From: JACVRW01 sp963827065
GTDB lineage: Bacteria; Actinomycetota; Thermoleophilia; Solirubrobacterales; Thermoleophilaceae
Direction of reading: 5' to 3'
DNA length: 64,000 nucleotides
Assembly (NCBI GenBank): GCA_963827065.1
Contig: CAWGZM010000009.1
Coordinates: 1-64,000 of the forward strand
The notes below the pieces were generated by a model that worked only from the letters and a program-made list of their open reading frames with translations, ran no database searches and was not told where the DNA came from. Both the position numbers and the translations under genes were made by a program. Below, piece after piece: positions 18,760-29,818 of the stretch; within the stretch, counting starts at the first letter, position 1; each line of letters starts with the position of its first letter.

Positions 18760-19646
18760 TCTGCTTCCTCCCCGGTGAGCAGCACGAAGACGTCCTCGAG
18801 CGAGGCGGCACGCCGGATCGCGTCCTCCGGCACCGCGCCGTTGGCAGCGCGCTCCGAGCCCACGATGGCGATTGCCGGGCCGGCCGGGCGCACCCTGAGC
18901 TCCTGCGCCTCGGCCGCTGCGCGCACCTCCGCGAGCCGGTCGGGCGGGCCGTATACCTCAGCGGTCTCGCGGCCGGCGTACTTCTCGATCAGCTCCCGGG
19001 GCTTGCCGCGGTCGACGATCTTTCCGTGCGTCATCACGGCGACCTCGTCGGCGAGCCGCTGGGCCTCCTCGATGTAGTGGGTAGACATCAGGATCGTCGT
19101 GCCGCCGGAGCGCAGGTTGTCGATCAGCGACCAGAGCTCGGTGCGAATCTGGGGGTCGAGCCCGACCGTCGGCTCGTCGAGCAGGATCAGCCGGGGGCGG
19201 TGGATGAGGCCGCGCGCCAGCAGCAGGCGCCGGCGCATCCCGCCGGAGAGCTTGTCGACCTCGTCGCGGCGCCGCTCGGTGAGCCGGGCGAGCGCGAGGC
19301 CGCGGTTCACCGCGTCGCGCACGTCGGGCACGCGATAGAGCCGCGCGAACACGGCGAGGTTGTCCTCGACCGTCACGTCGACGTCGAGGTTGTCGAGCTG
19401 CGGGACGACGCCCATCTGGGCCCGCGCCTCCTTCGACTCGTCCGGCAACACGTAGCCGAGCACCCTGATCGAGCCCTCGTTCGCAAGGGCCTGGCCGGTA
19501 AGCATGCGCATCGTGGTCGACTTCCCGGCACCGTTGGGCCCGAGCAGGCCGAGACATGTCCCCTCGGGGACGTCGAGATCGAGCCCGTCGACCGCGGTGA
19601 TCTCACCGAAGCGCTTGACGACTCCTCTGAGCTCGATTGCGGCCAT
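18756..19646 (-). CDS. ABC transporter ATP-binding protein (NodI/DrrA-like)
   Basis: Energises the adjacent permease. Walker A is GPNGAGKST near residue 40, the signature is LSGGMRRRLL and Walker B is LILLDEPTVGLDP, followed by the switch region STHYIEEAQRL. The ATG at 19646 (MAAIELRG) is chosen because the homologous part starts there; the frame is open 31 codons further upstream but that stretch looks non-coding. It is transcribed divergently from glutamine synthetase. Confidence 0.9.
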   Translation of the reverse strand: MAAIELRGVVKRFGEITAVDGLDLDVPEGTCLGLLGPNGAGKSTTMRMLTGQALANEGSIRVLGYVLPDESKEARAQMGVVPQLDNLDVDVTVEDNLAVFARLYRVPDVRDAVNRGLALARLTERRRDEVDKLSGGMRRRLLLARGLIHRPRLILLDEPTVGLDPQIRTELWSLIDNLRSGGTTILMSTHYIEEAQRLADEVAVMTHGKIVDRGKPRELIEKYAGRETAEVYGPPDRLAEVRAAAEAQELRVRPAGPAIAIVGSERAANGAVPEDAIRRAASLEDVFVLLTGEEAE

Positions 19647-19724
19647 CCACCCGAGGGTACGCATGTGGGGGCGCGGCAGTCTTGGACGTTCTTGACAGGC
19701 GGGCGAAAGACCCGTCCGGAACTT

Positions 19725-19738
19725 TGGACACGTGTACA
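19725..19738. promoter_or_regulatory. Imperfect palindrome upstream of glutamine synthetase III
   Basis: TGGACACGTGTACA is a 14-bp palindrome with one mismatch, about 70 bp before the glnN ATG. A TTGACA (19692-19697) lies upstream, but no good -10 follows at the right distance. It could be an operator for glnN or the divergent ABC genes; no known regulator is assigned. Confidence 0.3.
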
Positions 19739-19806
19739 ACGCCGTTCCGTCGCGGCGCGGATACCTTTCTCATCGCCCGGAACCACCCAGGAGGACCAGT
19801 CACGAC

Positions 19807-21954
<2,148 letters not shown>

Positions 21955-21964
21955 TCCGGATAGC

Positions 21965-23165
21965 TTGCCGCGCGTGAAGCGTGCGGCCGTGCTCATCACC
22001 GTGGGATTCCTGGCCGCGGCCGCTTCGGCGGGCGGCCAGGTGCCTCCCACTCCTGCCCCGCCGCCACTCGTGCTCGAAGGGCCTCGGGTCGTCGCGAGCG
22101 GGACGGCCTTCGAGCTGACCGGGAGCGCAGCGCCGCCCGGCAGCCGCGTGCAGATCGAGGTGCGGCTGCGTTCGCGCTGGCGGTCGCTCGCGGGGGGCCG
22201 CGCGAACGCGCAGGGTGAGTTCGCCCGCCGCGTCCGCCCGAAGCGGATCCTGCCGCGGTATGCGCTGCGGGCGGTCGCGGTCGACGGGCGCGCCTCCGGG
22301 CGCGTGACCGTGCGCTCGCGCAACATCACGCTCGCCTCGGTTGGCGACGTGAACCTCGGCGATCTGCCCGGCGCCTACATCGGCAGGCTCGGGGTCCGCT
22401 ACCCGTGGACGAGCGTCGCGCCGGTGCTGCGCCGCGCCGACGTGGCGTTCGGGAACCTCGAGTGCGCTATCTCGACGCGCGGCTTCCCGGTGCCGAAGCA
22501 GTTCAACTTCCGCGGGCGCGCCGGCCTCGCTGCGCGCGATGGCCACGTTCGCCGGCTTCGACGTGCTGAACCTCGCGAACAACCACGTCGGCGACTACGG
22601 CACGACCGCCATGCTCGACACGATCCGCTTCACGCGCGGGTATGGGATGGCCGCCGTGGGAGCGGGCGGCAGCCTCGCCTCCGCGTCGGAGCCGCGTGTG
22701 GTCGAGCGGCTCGGGCTGCGGATCGCGTTCGTCGGCTTCTCGGACATCCTGCCGGCGTCGTTCTTCGCCGGGCCGGGGCGGCCCGGCACCCAGCAGGCCA
22801 CCACCGAGAACATCCGCGCCAGCGTGGCCCGCGCGAAGCGCCGCGCCGACGTCGTGATCGCGACCTTCCACTGGGGCGTCGAGCGGGCGACCGTCGAGGA
22901 CGGCCGCCAGCGCGCGTTCGCGAACGAGGCGCTCGCGGCGGGAGCCACCGCTGTGATCGGCGCCCATCCGCACGTGCTGCAGCCGATCAGGAGCGTCGGC
23001 CCGCGCCGGCTCGTGGCCTACAGCCTCGGCAACTTCGTCTTCGGCGCCGGCTCGCCCGGGACGACGAGCACCGGCATCCTGCAGCTCCAGCTCTCGACGC
23101 GCGGGATCGAGGACAGCCGTTTCCGGCGAGCGCGCATCGAGGCGACGCGGCCGGTGCTGCTCTGA
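21965..23165 (+). pseudogene. CapA/PGA-synthesis family metallophosphatase-like protein, frameshifted
   Basis: Two overlapping frames together make one CapA-family protein of about 400 aa. The first frame has a signal-like N-terminus and a ~100-residue leader domain, then ASVGDVNLG and NLECAIS. The second picks up at ASLRAMATFAGFDVLNLANN and continues with the conserved TFHWG, IGAHPHVLQP and YSLGNFVFG. One extra base between 22513 and 22521, in a GGGCGCGCC run, breaks the frame after QFNFRG. CapA proteins act at the cell envelope, where they are linked to poly-gamma-glutamate capsules. It is either decayed or mis-sequenced. Start TTG at 21965 or GTG at 21974; it follows glnN by 10 bases. Confidence 0.75.
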
Positions 23166-23303
23166 AGCACCGGGTTCGCTCGAAAGCGGTCATAAATGAT
23201 CGTCTCCGGGTGAGCAACGCTCGACACCAGCTGACCATTCGGGCCCCACCGGCTGATCCTTAATCGGAGAACCCATGGAGCTCAGACACCGTCTGCTGCT
23301 CGG

Positions 23304-24993
23304 CTAGGTTTGGCGCGGATCGAGCGAGGCGTGAATGGAGCGGACCACCAGCGCGCCGTCCCCCACGGCCGCCGCAACGCGCTTGGTCGAGCCTGTGCGG
23401 ACGTCGCCGATGGCAAAGACGCCGCGACGCGTGCACTCGAGCATCAGCGGGCCTCGGTCCGCCCCGTCCCAGTGTCGGGAGAAGTCCGCGTGGCGGCGTG
23501 CCTCCTCGCCGGTGACCACGAAGCCCTTGCCGTCCTGGCCGACGTAGTCGACCAGCCCCTCGGACCTCGGCGAAGCGCCGATCATCGCGAACACCGCGGC
23601 GGTCGGGACGCGGCGATCGGGCCCCGCACCCGAGATCACGACGGCTTCGAGCTTCTCGTCGCCCTCGAGCGTCCGTACCTCACACCCGGGCCAGACGCGG
23701 ACGTTCGACTTGGCCTCGATCTGATCGACCAGGTAGCGCGACATCGCCAACTCGAGCCTCCGGCGCGCGACAACGTGGACCTGCCGGGCGTGGTCGGCTA
23801 GCTTGACCACCGCCTGGCCGGCGGAGTTTCCTCCGCCCACGACGACGACGTCGTCCATGGAGCATTGCTGGGCCTCGATGTGGGTCGCGGCGTAATACAG
23901 GCCCTGCCCCTCGAATCGATCCGCATTCTCCGCCGGCAGTCGACGATAGTCCGCACCCGGGGCCAGGACCACGGATCGGCCCCGCACGCGCTGGCCGTCG
24001 GCAAGCCTGATCTCGCGCAATCCCCCGGCCTCCGGCTCCGAGACACGAGACGCTTCGTGGACGCTGGAGATCACGGCGCCGAACTTTCGCGCCTGGAGTG
24101 TCGCCCGTCGGGTGAGATCCGCGCCGGTAAGACCGGTCGGGAAGCCGAGATAGTTCTCGATTCGAGCGCTCGTACCCGCCTGCCCACCCGGGGCGAACTG
24201 TTCGACCACCAGCGTGCTGAGACCCTCGGAGGAGGCGTAGACCGCAGCGGCCAGCCCGGCCGGGCCGCCGCCGAGCACGACGACGTCGAAGCTCTGGCCG
24301 TCGACCTGCGCTCGGAGGCCCAGCTCTTCGGCGACCGAGGTCACCGTGGCGTGCCGGATGACGCTGTCGGAACGGACCAGGACCGGGCAGTCGGCATCCT
24401 CGATGCCGAGTCCGTCGAGCAAGACCCTGCTCTCCTCGTCGACGGCGAGGTCGTGCCAGGTGAAGGGAACGAGGTTGCGCTCCAGCAGCTCGCGCACGGT
24501 GAACGCCTCGTTCGACCATCGTGAGCCGATCAGCCGCTGCTGACCCAAGCCGCGGCCCTGCAACCACTCCCGGCGCGTGACCATGGTTCGCAGAAGCAGG
24601 TCGCCGAGCTCGGCCGTGGTCGCAACCACCCGGCGCACGTCCTCCGGCGGGAGCGCGACAAGCGATGTCGGCTCGGCCGCGAACCCGGCGGCGAGCGTCG
24701 GCTCGCCGGTGAACATGGAGATATCGGCGGCGAAGGTCCCCTCTCTGCATTGGGTGAAGTAGCGGTCGCCCTCCGGCGCTTGGTCGATGACGTCCACGGC
24801 TCCGCTGAGGACCACGTACAGGGGGGTGTCGCGCTGGCCGTGCTCCCAAACGAGGTCTCCGCGCGCGAACGACAACTGGGTGCCGATCTCCGCCAGGTAC
24901 TCGATCTGCGTCGGGCGAGAGCCGGGGGAAGAGCGTCGGATGATCGGGATCCAGGAAGTCCTCAACCGGAGTCGGCGCGTAGTCGGGTGTCAT
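23304..24993 (-). pseudogene. cNMP-binding domain fused to thioredoxin reductase-like flavoprotein, frameshifted near its N-terminus
   Basis: The main frame (from about 24910 down) has a cyclic-nucleotide-binding fold, then a glutaredoxin-like middle segment, then a pyridine nucleotide-disulfide oxidoreductase part with VVLGGGPAGLAAA (FAD), VVVGGGNSAGQA (NAD(P)) and GVFAIGDVR. The CxxC pair of true thioredoxin reductases is missing: the place reads YYAATHIEAQQC, so it cannot reduce thioredoxin in the usual way. The natural N-terminus MTPDYAPTPVEDFLDPDHP starts at 24993 in another frame; one extra base in the C-runs around 24913-24928 separates the two. It lies 14 bp after the MFS gene, probably in one operon. 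Confidence 0.75.
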
Positions 24994-25007
24994 ACCTTCA
25001 GGTTGCC

Positions 25008-26612
25008 CTACGGGGCCGTGGCGGTGCACCCACCGCAGCCGATCACGACTCGCATGCCGGTCTCCACGCAGCCCGCGCCCGGAGCGTCAGCGTAGGCCGG
25101 GAGCGGCCGAATTCGTATGGCGGGCGCCCCCGCCGGTGCGGTGTCTGCGCCGGGGATCGGTTCGGTGGGCGCGTCGGGGACCGGTTCCGGGGCCGCTTCG
25201 GGCAGCCGCACGCGCAGGACGCTCACGGCGATCGCGATCGCGACGAGCACCAGCCCTGCGCCGATCAGATATGCGAGGTGGTAGCCGGAGTTGAGCGCCG
25301 AGGCGGCCGACTCGCCGTCGGCGAGCAGTGCGTCGGTGCGCTCGGTCGCAAACGTGGCGAGCACCGCGAGTCCGACCGCGCCGCCCACCTGGACGCTGGT
25401 ATTGACCAGCCCCGAGGCCAGCCCCGAGTCGCTCGCGGTGGCGCCCGACATTGCAAGAGTCATCAGCGACGGGAACCCGAGCCCGGCCCCGAGCCCGAAC
25501 AGGATCATCGCCGGCATCAAGTCGATCGCGTAGGTCGCGTCGACTGGAGTGCGGGCGAGGAGGAGCAGCGCGACGACCACGAAGACCATCGCGGGGACGA
25601 GCGTCGCCTGCGGCCCAAACCGCAGGTTGAGCTGCCCGGTAAAGCGGAAGGACATGATGCCCATGACCACGGTCGTCGGCAGGTAGGCGAGGCCGACCTG
25701 GAGCGCGTTGTAGCCGAGGATTCGCTGCATGTAGAGGGCCCCGAGGAAGAACATCCCGAACATCCCAACCACGAGTAGTGCCTGGACCAGGTTCGCGCCG
25801 GCAACATTCCGCGAGCGGAACAGGCGCAGCGGCATCAGCGGATTCGCCACCCGTGCCTGGCGGACAACGAAAGCGGCGAGCAGCCCGATCGAGACCGCGC
25901 CGAGCGCGAGCGTCTGGGTCGATCCCCAGCCCTCCTCCGTGACCCCGAGAATCGTGTACACGCCGAGCATCAGACCGACGGTCAGCAGCGCAGCTCCGGG
26001 GAGATCGGCCCCGGCGGCGAGACCGATTCCCTCGCGATCGGGGACCAGCCTGATCGCGAACAGCGCGGTCGCAAGCCCGATCGGCAGGTTGACGAAGAAG
26101 ATCCAGTGCCAGTTGAGCGTCTCCGTGAGCACGCCGCCCGCCAGCAGCCCGATCGAGCCGCCGGCGACGGCCACGAACGTGTAGACCCCGATTGCCTTCG
26201 CCTGCTCTCGGGGTTCCGGGAACATGGTCACGATCATCCCCAGGATGACCGCGGAGGTCAGTGCTCCGCCGATACCTTGGACAAAGCGCGCTCCGACTAG
26301 CAGGCCCTGGCTCTGGGCAAGCGCGCACAGCAGCGACGCGGCGGTGAACACGGCGAGACCGATGAGAAAGATGCGCCGCTGGCCGATCAGGTCGCCGATC
26401 CGCCCCGACAGCAGGAGCAGGCCGCCGAACGCGATCAGGTACGCATTGACCACCCACGCGAGGTCGTTCTGCGAGAAGCCCAGGTCCTCCTGCATCGTCG
26501 GGAGGGCGACGTTGACGATCGTCGCGTCGAGGACGATCATCAGCATTCCGACGCAGAGGACGTACAGGGCCAGCCAGCGTCGCCGTTCGGAAATCTCAGC
26601 GCGTTGCTGCAT
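25008..26612 (-). CDS. MFS drug transporter, DHA2 family (14 segments)
   Basis: Proton-driven multidrug exporter of the EmrB/QacA type. At 534 aa it has about 14 hydrophobic segments, starting with YVLCVGMLMIVLDATIVNVA, and motif A-like SGRIGDLIGQRR. The ATG at 26612 has AAAGGAG closely upstream. The C-terminal ~60 residues are hydrophilic and Pro/Ala rich and end with three cysteines (GCVETGMRVVIGCGGC), which is unusual for the family. It is followed by the cNMP-flavoprotein gene. Confidence 0.9.
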   Translation of the reverse strand: MQQRAEISERRRWLALYVLCVGMLMIVLDATIVNVALPTMQEDLGFSQNDLAWVVNAYLIAFGGLLLLSGRIGDLIGQRRIFLIGLAVFTAASLLCALAQSQGLLVGARFVQGIGGALTSAVILGMIVTMFPEPREQAKAIGVYTFVAVAGGSIGLLAGGVLTETLNWHWIFFVNLPIGLATALFAIRLVPDREGIGLAAGADLPGAALLTVGLMLGVYTILGVTEEGWGSTQTLALGAVSIGLLAAFVVRQARVANPLMPLRLFRSRNVAGANLVQALLVVGMFGMFFLGALYMQRILGYNALQVGLAYLPTTVVMGIMSFRFTGQLNLRFGPQATLVPAMVFVVVALLLLARTPVDATYAIDLMPAMILFGLGAGLGFPSLMTLAMSGATASDSGLASGLVNTSVQVGGAVGLAVLATFATERTDALLADGESAASALNSGYHLAYLIGAGLVLVAIAIAVSVLRVRLPEAAPEPVPDAPTEPIPGADTAPAGAPAIRIRPLPAYADAPGAGCVETGMRVVIGCGGCTATAP

Positions 26613-26705
26613 CTATCTCCTTTGAGGTGATTGCCGTTGCCCATAAGAGACTCGCTCGCGGCACGGGAATCATCGGCGGAGTGTTTGGTAGGCCGTGATC
26701 GGTCG

Positions 26706-26840
26706 ACGCTCGGCGTGAACGTCCTCCCCGAGGACGTGGCTCAGGCGGTGCTCCACTTCTCGTCGGAGACGCGCTCCGGAAAGAGCACGCGGAACATCCT
26801 CAACGTCGACGGGGGCGTGTCGGCGGCCTACCCGCGCTAG
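26706..26840 (+). pseudogene. C-terminal fragment of a RhaD-type aldolase/short-chain dehydrogenase
   Basis: Only about 45 residues remain: LPEDVAQAVLHFSSE, then SGKSTRNILNVDGG and AAYPR, which match the extreme C-terminus of bifunctional rhamnulose-1-phosphate aldolase/lactaldehyde dehydrogenase proteins. The open frame reaches back to 26631 but the earlier part has no recognisable fold. The rest of the gene is absent, so this is a remnant left between a transporter and the ankyrin gene. Confidence 0.6.
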
Positions 26841-26848
26841 CCGGAGGC

Positions 26849-28054
26849 TCAGCTCGCCGCCCCGAGCCGCCCTTCGAGCCAGTCGTACAGTGGGCCCTCA
26901 GCGTGCTCCAGGTAGCGCGGCTCGACGGGCGTGCCGGCAGCAGCCAGCAACTCGGCGACGGCGACGTAGTCGCGGCCGGGCAGCTCCCAGTACTGGGATC
27001 CGTGTGCCGCCCACGCGAGCGGCGTGTCGCCCGCCTGCGGCGCGCCGGCGAGCGGGTCCGCCCCGCGCGCGAGCAGCTCGCCGGCCACGTCCGGGTCGCC
27101 CACCCAGGCGGCGTGATGCAACAGCGTGCCTTCCGGGGAGCCGCCCACGACCCCGCGGAAGCCGGGCCCGACGGCATCCACCACGGCGCCGAGCCGGCCG
27201 CGCAGCGCGGCGAGGATGAGGACCTCCTGGGCGTCGACATCAAGCCCCTCCGGCAGCGGCGAAGCGGGCGGCTCACCGGCGGCCACCGCCGCGACAACGA
27301 GGTCCTCCGCCGCCACCTCCGTCGCGGCGCCCAGCTCGGCCAGGGTCTCCGCCGAGTCCGTGCGCCCGCGCAGCCGCGCGTGCTGGTAGGGCGTGCGCAG
27401 CGGCACGTCGCCGCGCCAGGTCTCGCCACCCGGCCGGTCGAGCTCCGCGCCGTGCTCCACCAGCAGGCGCAGGAACTCCGGCCCGCGCCCGCGCCTAACC
27501 GCGTGGGCGAGCAGCGCGCCCTCGTTCGGGTCCGCGCCCGCGGCGAGCAGCGCGCGCACGTGCTCGCGGCGCTCGTCGTCGAGCGCGTGGGCGAGCGCGT
27601 TCGTCCCGCTCGTGCTCGCGCCATGCTCGAGCAGCAGCTCGAGGCAGGCCGAGTCCTCGGCCTCGGTGGCGTGGTAGAGCGACTCGCCATCGTCCGGGTT
27701 GGCGCCTCGCTCGAGCAGCAGGCGCGTCAGCTCAGGGTCGTAGAGGCGGCCGGCGGCGCCGTACAGCGCGGACATCCTTCCGTGCTCATTGACGAAGAAA
27801 GCATTCGGGTCCGCGCCGCGGTCGAGCAACTCGCGCGCGAGCGCCACGTCGGCGAAGCACGAGTGGGTGACGTACACGAGCGGCGCCCAGCCGCGCGGGC
27901 CGCCGGGCTCGCTCGGGTCGCCGGTCCAGCCGCGGCCGAGCACGAGCCGCGCCCAGGCTTCGTCCTCGACCTCGGGGTGGGCCTCGAGCAGCGCCGTGGC
28001 GCGCGTCCGCTGCTGGTCGGTCGCCGCCAGGACGAAGGCGGCCGCCTCGTCTAT
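26849..28054 (-). CDS. Ankyrin-repeat protein, coupled to choline dehydrogenase
   Basis: About 400 aa made mostly of ankyrin repeats (ALARELLDRGADPNAF, LTRLLLERGANPDDG, VRALLAAGADPNEGA, DVAGELLARGADPLAG). Such repeats bind other proteins; there is no signal peptide or membrane segment. The start is odd: no ATG, GTG or TTG exists in frame near the end of betA, and the first plausible codon is ATA at 28054, overlapping the betA stop as ATAG; the next GTG lies well inside the repeats. It is the last gene of the operon with the DmdA-like protein and betA. Its role in choline breakdown is unknown. Confidence 0.7.
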   Translation of the reverse strand: MDEAAAFVLAATDQQRTRATALLEAHPEVEDEAWARLVLGRGWTGDPSEPGGPRGWAPLVYVTHSCFADVALARELLDRGADPNAFFVNEHGRMSALYGAAGRLYDPELTRLLLERGANPDDGESLYHATEAEDSACLELLLEHGASTSGTNALAHALDDERREHVRALLAAGADPNEGALLAHAVRRGRGPEFLRLLVEHGAELDRPGGETWRGDVPLRTPYQHARLRGRTDSAETLAELGAATEVAAEDLVVAAVAAGEPPASPLPEGLDVDAQEVLILAALRGRLGAVVDAVGPGFRGVVGGSPEGTLLHHAAWVGDPDVAGELLARGADPLAGAPQAGDTPLAWAAHGSQYWELPGRDYVAVAELLAAAGTPVEPRYLEHAEGPLYDWLEGRLGAAS

Positions 28055-29778
28055 GACCGCGTCTCCGCCTCCTCCGGGGTCTCGGCGGCGGCCCCGTCGG
28101 AGGCCGAGGCCGCCGCGGGCTCCGCGACCTGGTGGCGGTAGTACTCGGTCATCTCGGGCGGCAGCGGCGTGTTGCCGAGGATCAGGTCGGCCGCCTTCTC
28201 CGCGGCCATCATCACGGGCGCGTAGATGTTGCCGTTCGTGACGTACGGGAACACCGAGGCGTCCACGACCCGCAGGCCGTCCACGCCGCGCACGCCCATC
28301 GTCTTCGGGTCGGTCACGGACAGGTCGTCGGTGCCCATCCGGCACGTGCAGGACGGGTGCAGCGCCGTCTCCGCGTCCTTGGCCACCCAGTCGAGAATCT
28401 CCTCGTCCGTCTCGACCTCACCGCCGGGCGACAGCTCGCCGCCGTCGATGCCGTCCCAAGCCGGCTGGGAGAGGATCTTGCGGGTCGCCTGAAGCGCCTC
28501 GATCCACTCGCGCCGGTCGTTGCCGGTGGAGAGGTAGTTGAAGCGCAGCGCCGGGTGCTTGCGCGGGTCGCTCGACACGGCCCGGCAGGTGCCGCGGACG
28601 TCCGAGTACATCGGTCCCACGTGCACCTGGTAGCCGTGCCCGCCGCCGCCCTCGGGAACGGTGCCGTCGTAGCGGATCGCGATCGGCAGGAAGTGGTACA
28701 TGAGGTTCGGCCACTTGACCTCGTCGTTGCTGCGGATGAAGCCGCCGGCCTCGAAGTGGTTGGTGGCACCGGGCCCGGACTTGCGCAGGAGCCACTCCGC
28801 GCCCACCTTCGGCCGATTGACCATCTTGAAGTAGGGCGCCATCGAGATCGGCTGCTTCGAGGTGTGCTGAACGTAGACCTCCAGGTGGTCCTGGAGGTTC
28901 TCCCCCACGCCGGGCAGCTCGTGCACCGGCGCGATTCCGATCGAGCGCATGTGGTCGGGCGAGCCGATGCCCGAGATCTGCATCAGCTGCGGCGTGTTGA
29001 TCGCACCGCCGCACAGGACGACCTCACCGCCGCGCGCCTGGTGCGAGCGACGCCCGCGTGAATACTCGACGCCGACCGCTCGGCCACCCTCGAACAGGAT
29101 CCGGGTGGCGAGCGCGAAGGTCTCGACCTTGAGGTTCGGGCGGTCGAGGACCGGGTGCAGGTACGCGCGCGCGGCCGACAGGCGGTGGCCCTTGTGGACG
29201 TTGCGGTCGAACTTCGCGAAGCCCTCCTGCTTGTACCCGTTGACGTCGTCGGTCAGCGGATAGCCGGCCTGCTGGACGGCCTCGAAGAACGCGTCGAAGA
29301 GCGGGCCGCGCGCGGGGCCGCGCTCGAGGACGAGCGGCCCGTCGTGGCCGCGCCACGGGTCGTCCGCCGCAGCCGCCAGGCAGTTCTCCATGCGCTTGAA
29401 GTAAGGGAGGCAGTGGTGGTAGTCCCACGTCTCCATCCCGTCGCCCGAGGCCCAGCGCTCGTAGTCCATCGGGTTGCCGCGCTGGAAGATCATCCCGTTG
29501 ATGCTGCTCGAGCCGCCGAGCACCTTCCCGCGCGCGTGGAAGACGCGCCGGCCGCCCATGTACGGCTCCGGCTCGGACTCGTAGCGCCAGTCGTAGAAGC
29601 GGCTCCCGATCGGGAACGCGAGCGCTGCCGGCATGTGGATGAAGACGTCCAAAGACCAGTCGGAACGGCCGGCCTCCAGGACCAGCACCTGGTTGGAGGG
29701 GTCGGCCGACAGGCGGTTGGCGAGCGCGCATCCGGCGGACCCACCGCCGACGATCACGAAGTCGTACTGCGTGGACAT
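28051..29778 (-). CDS. betA: Choline dehydrogenase (GMC oxidoreductase)
   Basis: Flavoprotein oxidising choline to betaine aldehyde. FAD motif VGGGSAGCALANRLS lies at the N-terminus, GMC signature 1 at GKVLGGSSSINGMIF near residue 90, signature 2 at GGAINTPQLMQISGIG, and the C-terminal active-site block is HPSCTCRMG plus VFPYVTNGNIYAP. At 575 aa it has the BetA length. GMC substrates cannot be read from sequence alone; choline is supported by the close likeness to BetA and by the betaine genes around it. It sits 40 bp after the DmdA-like gene in the same operon. Confidence 0.87.
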   Translation of the reverse strand: MSTQYDFVIVGGGSAGCALANRLSADPSNQVLVLEAGRSDWSLDVFIHMPAALAFPIGSRFYDWRYESEPEPYMGGRRVFHARGKVLGGSSSINGMIFQRGNPMDYERWASGDGMETWDYHHCLPYFKRMENCLAAAADDPWRGHDGPLVLERGPARGPLFDAFFEAVQQAGYPLTDDVNGYKQEGFAKFDRNVHKGHRLSAARAYLHPVLDRPNLKVETFALATRILFEGGRAVGVEYSRGRRSHQARGGEVVLCGGAINTPQLMQISGIGSPDHMRSIGIAPVHELPGVGENLQDHLEVYVQHTSKQPISMAPYFKMVNRPKVGAEWLLRKSGPGATNHFEAGGFIRSNDEVKWPNLMYHFLPIAIRYDGTVPEGGGGHGYQVHVGPMYSDVRGTCRAVSSDPRKHPALRFNYLSTGNDRREWIEALQATRKILSQPAWDGIDGGELSPGGEVETDEEILDWVAKDAETALHPSCTCRMGTDDLSVTDPKTMGVRGVDGLRVVDASVFPYVTNGNIYAPVMMAAEKAADLILGNTPLPPEMTEYYRHQVAEPAAASASDGAAAETPEEAETRS

Positions 29779-29818
29779 ACCGGAGTCCTTCCTGTCGCCA
29801 GGCTTTATGTGAGGTACG

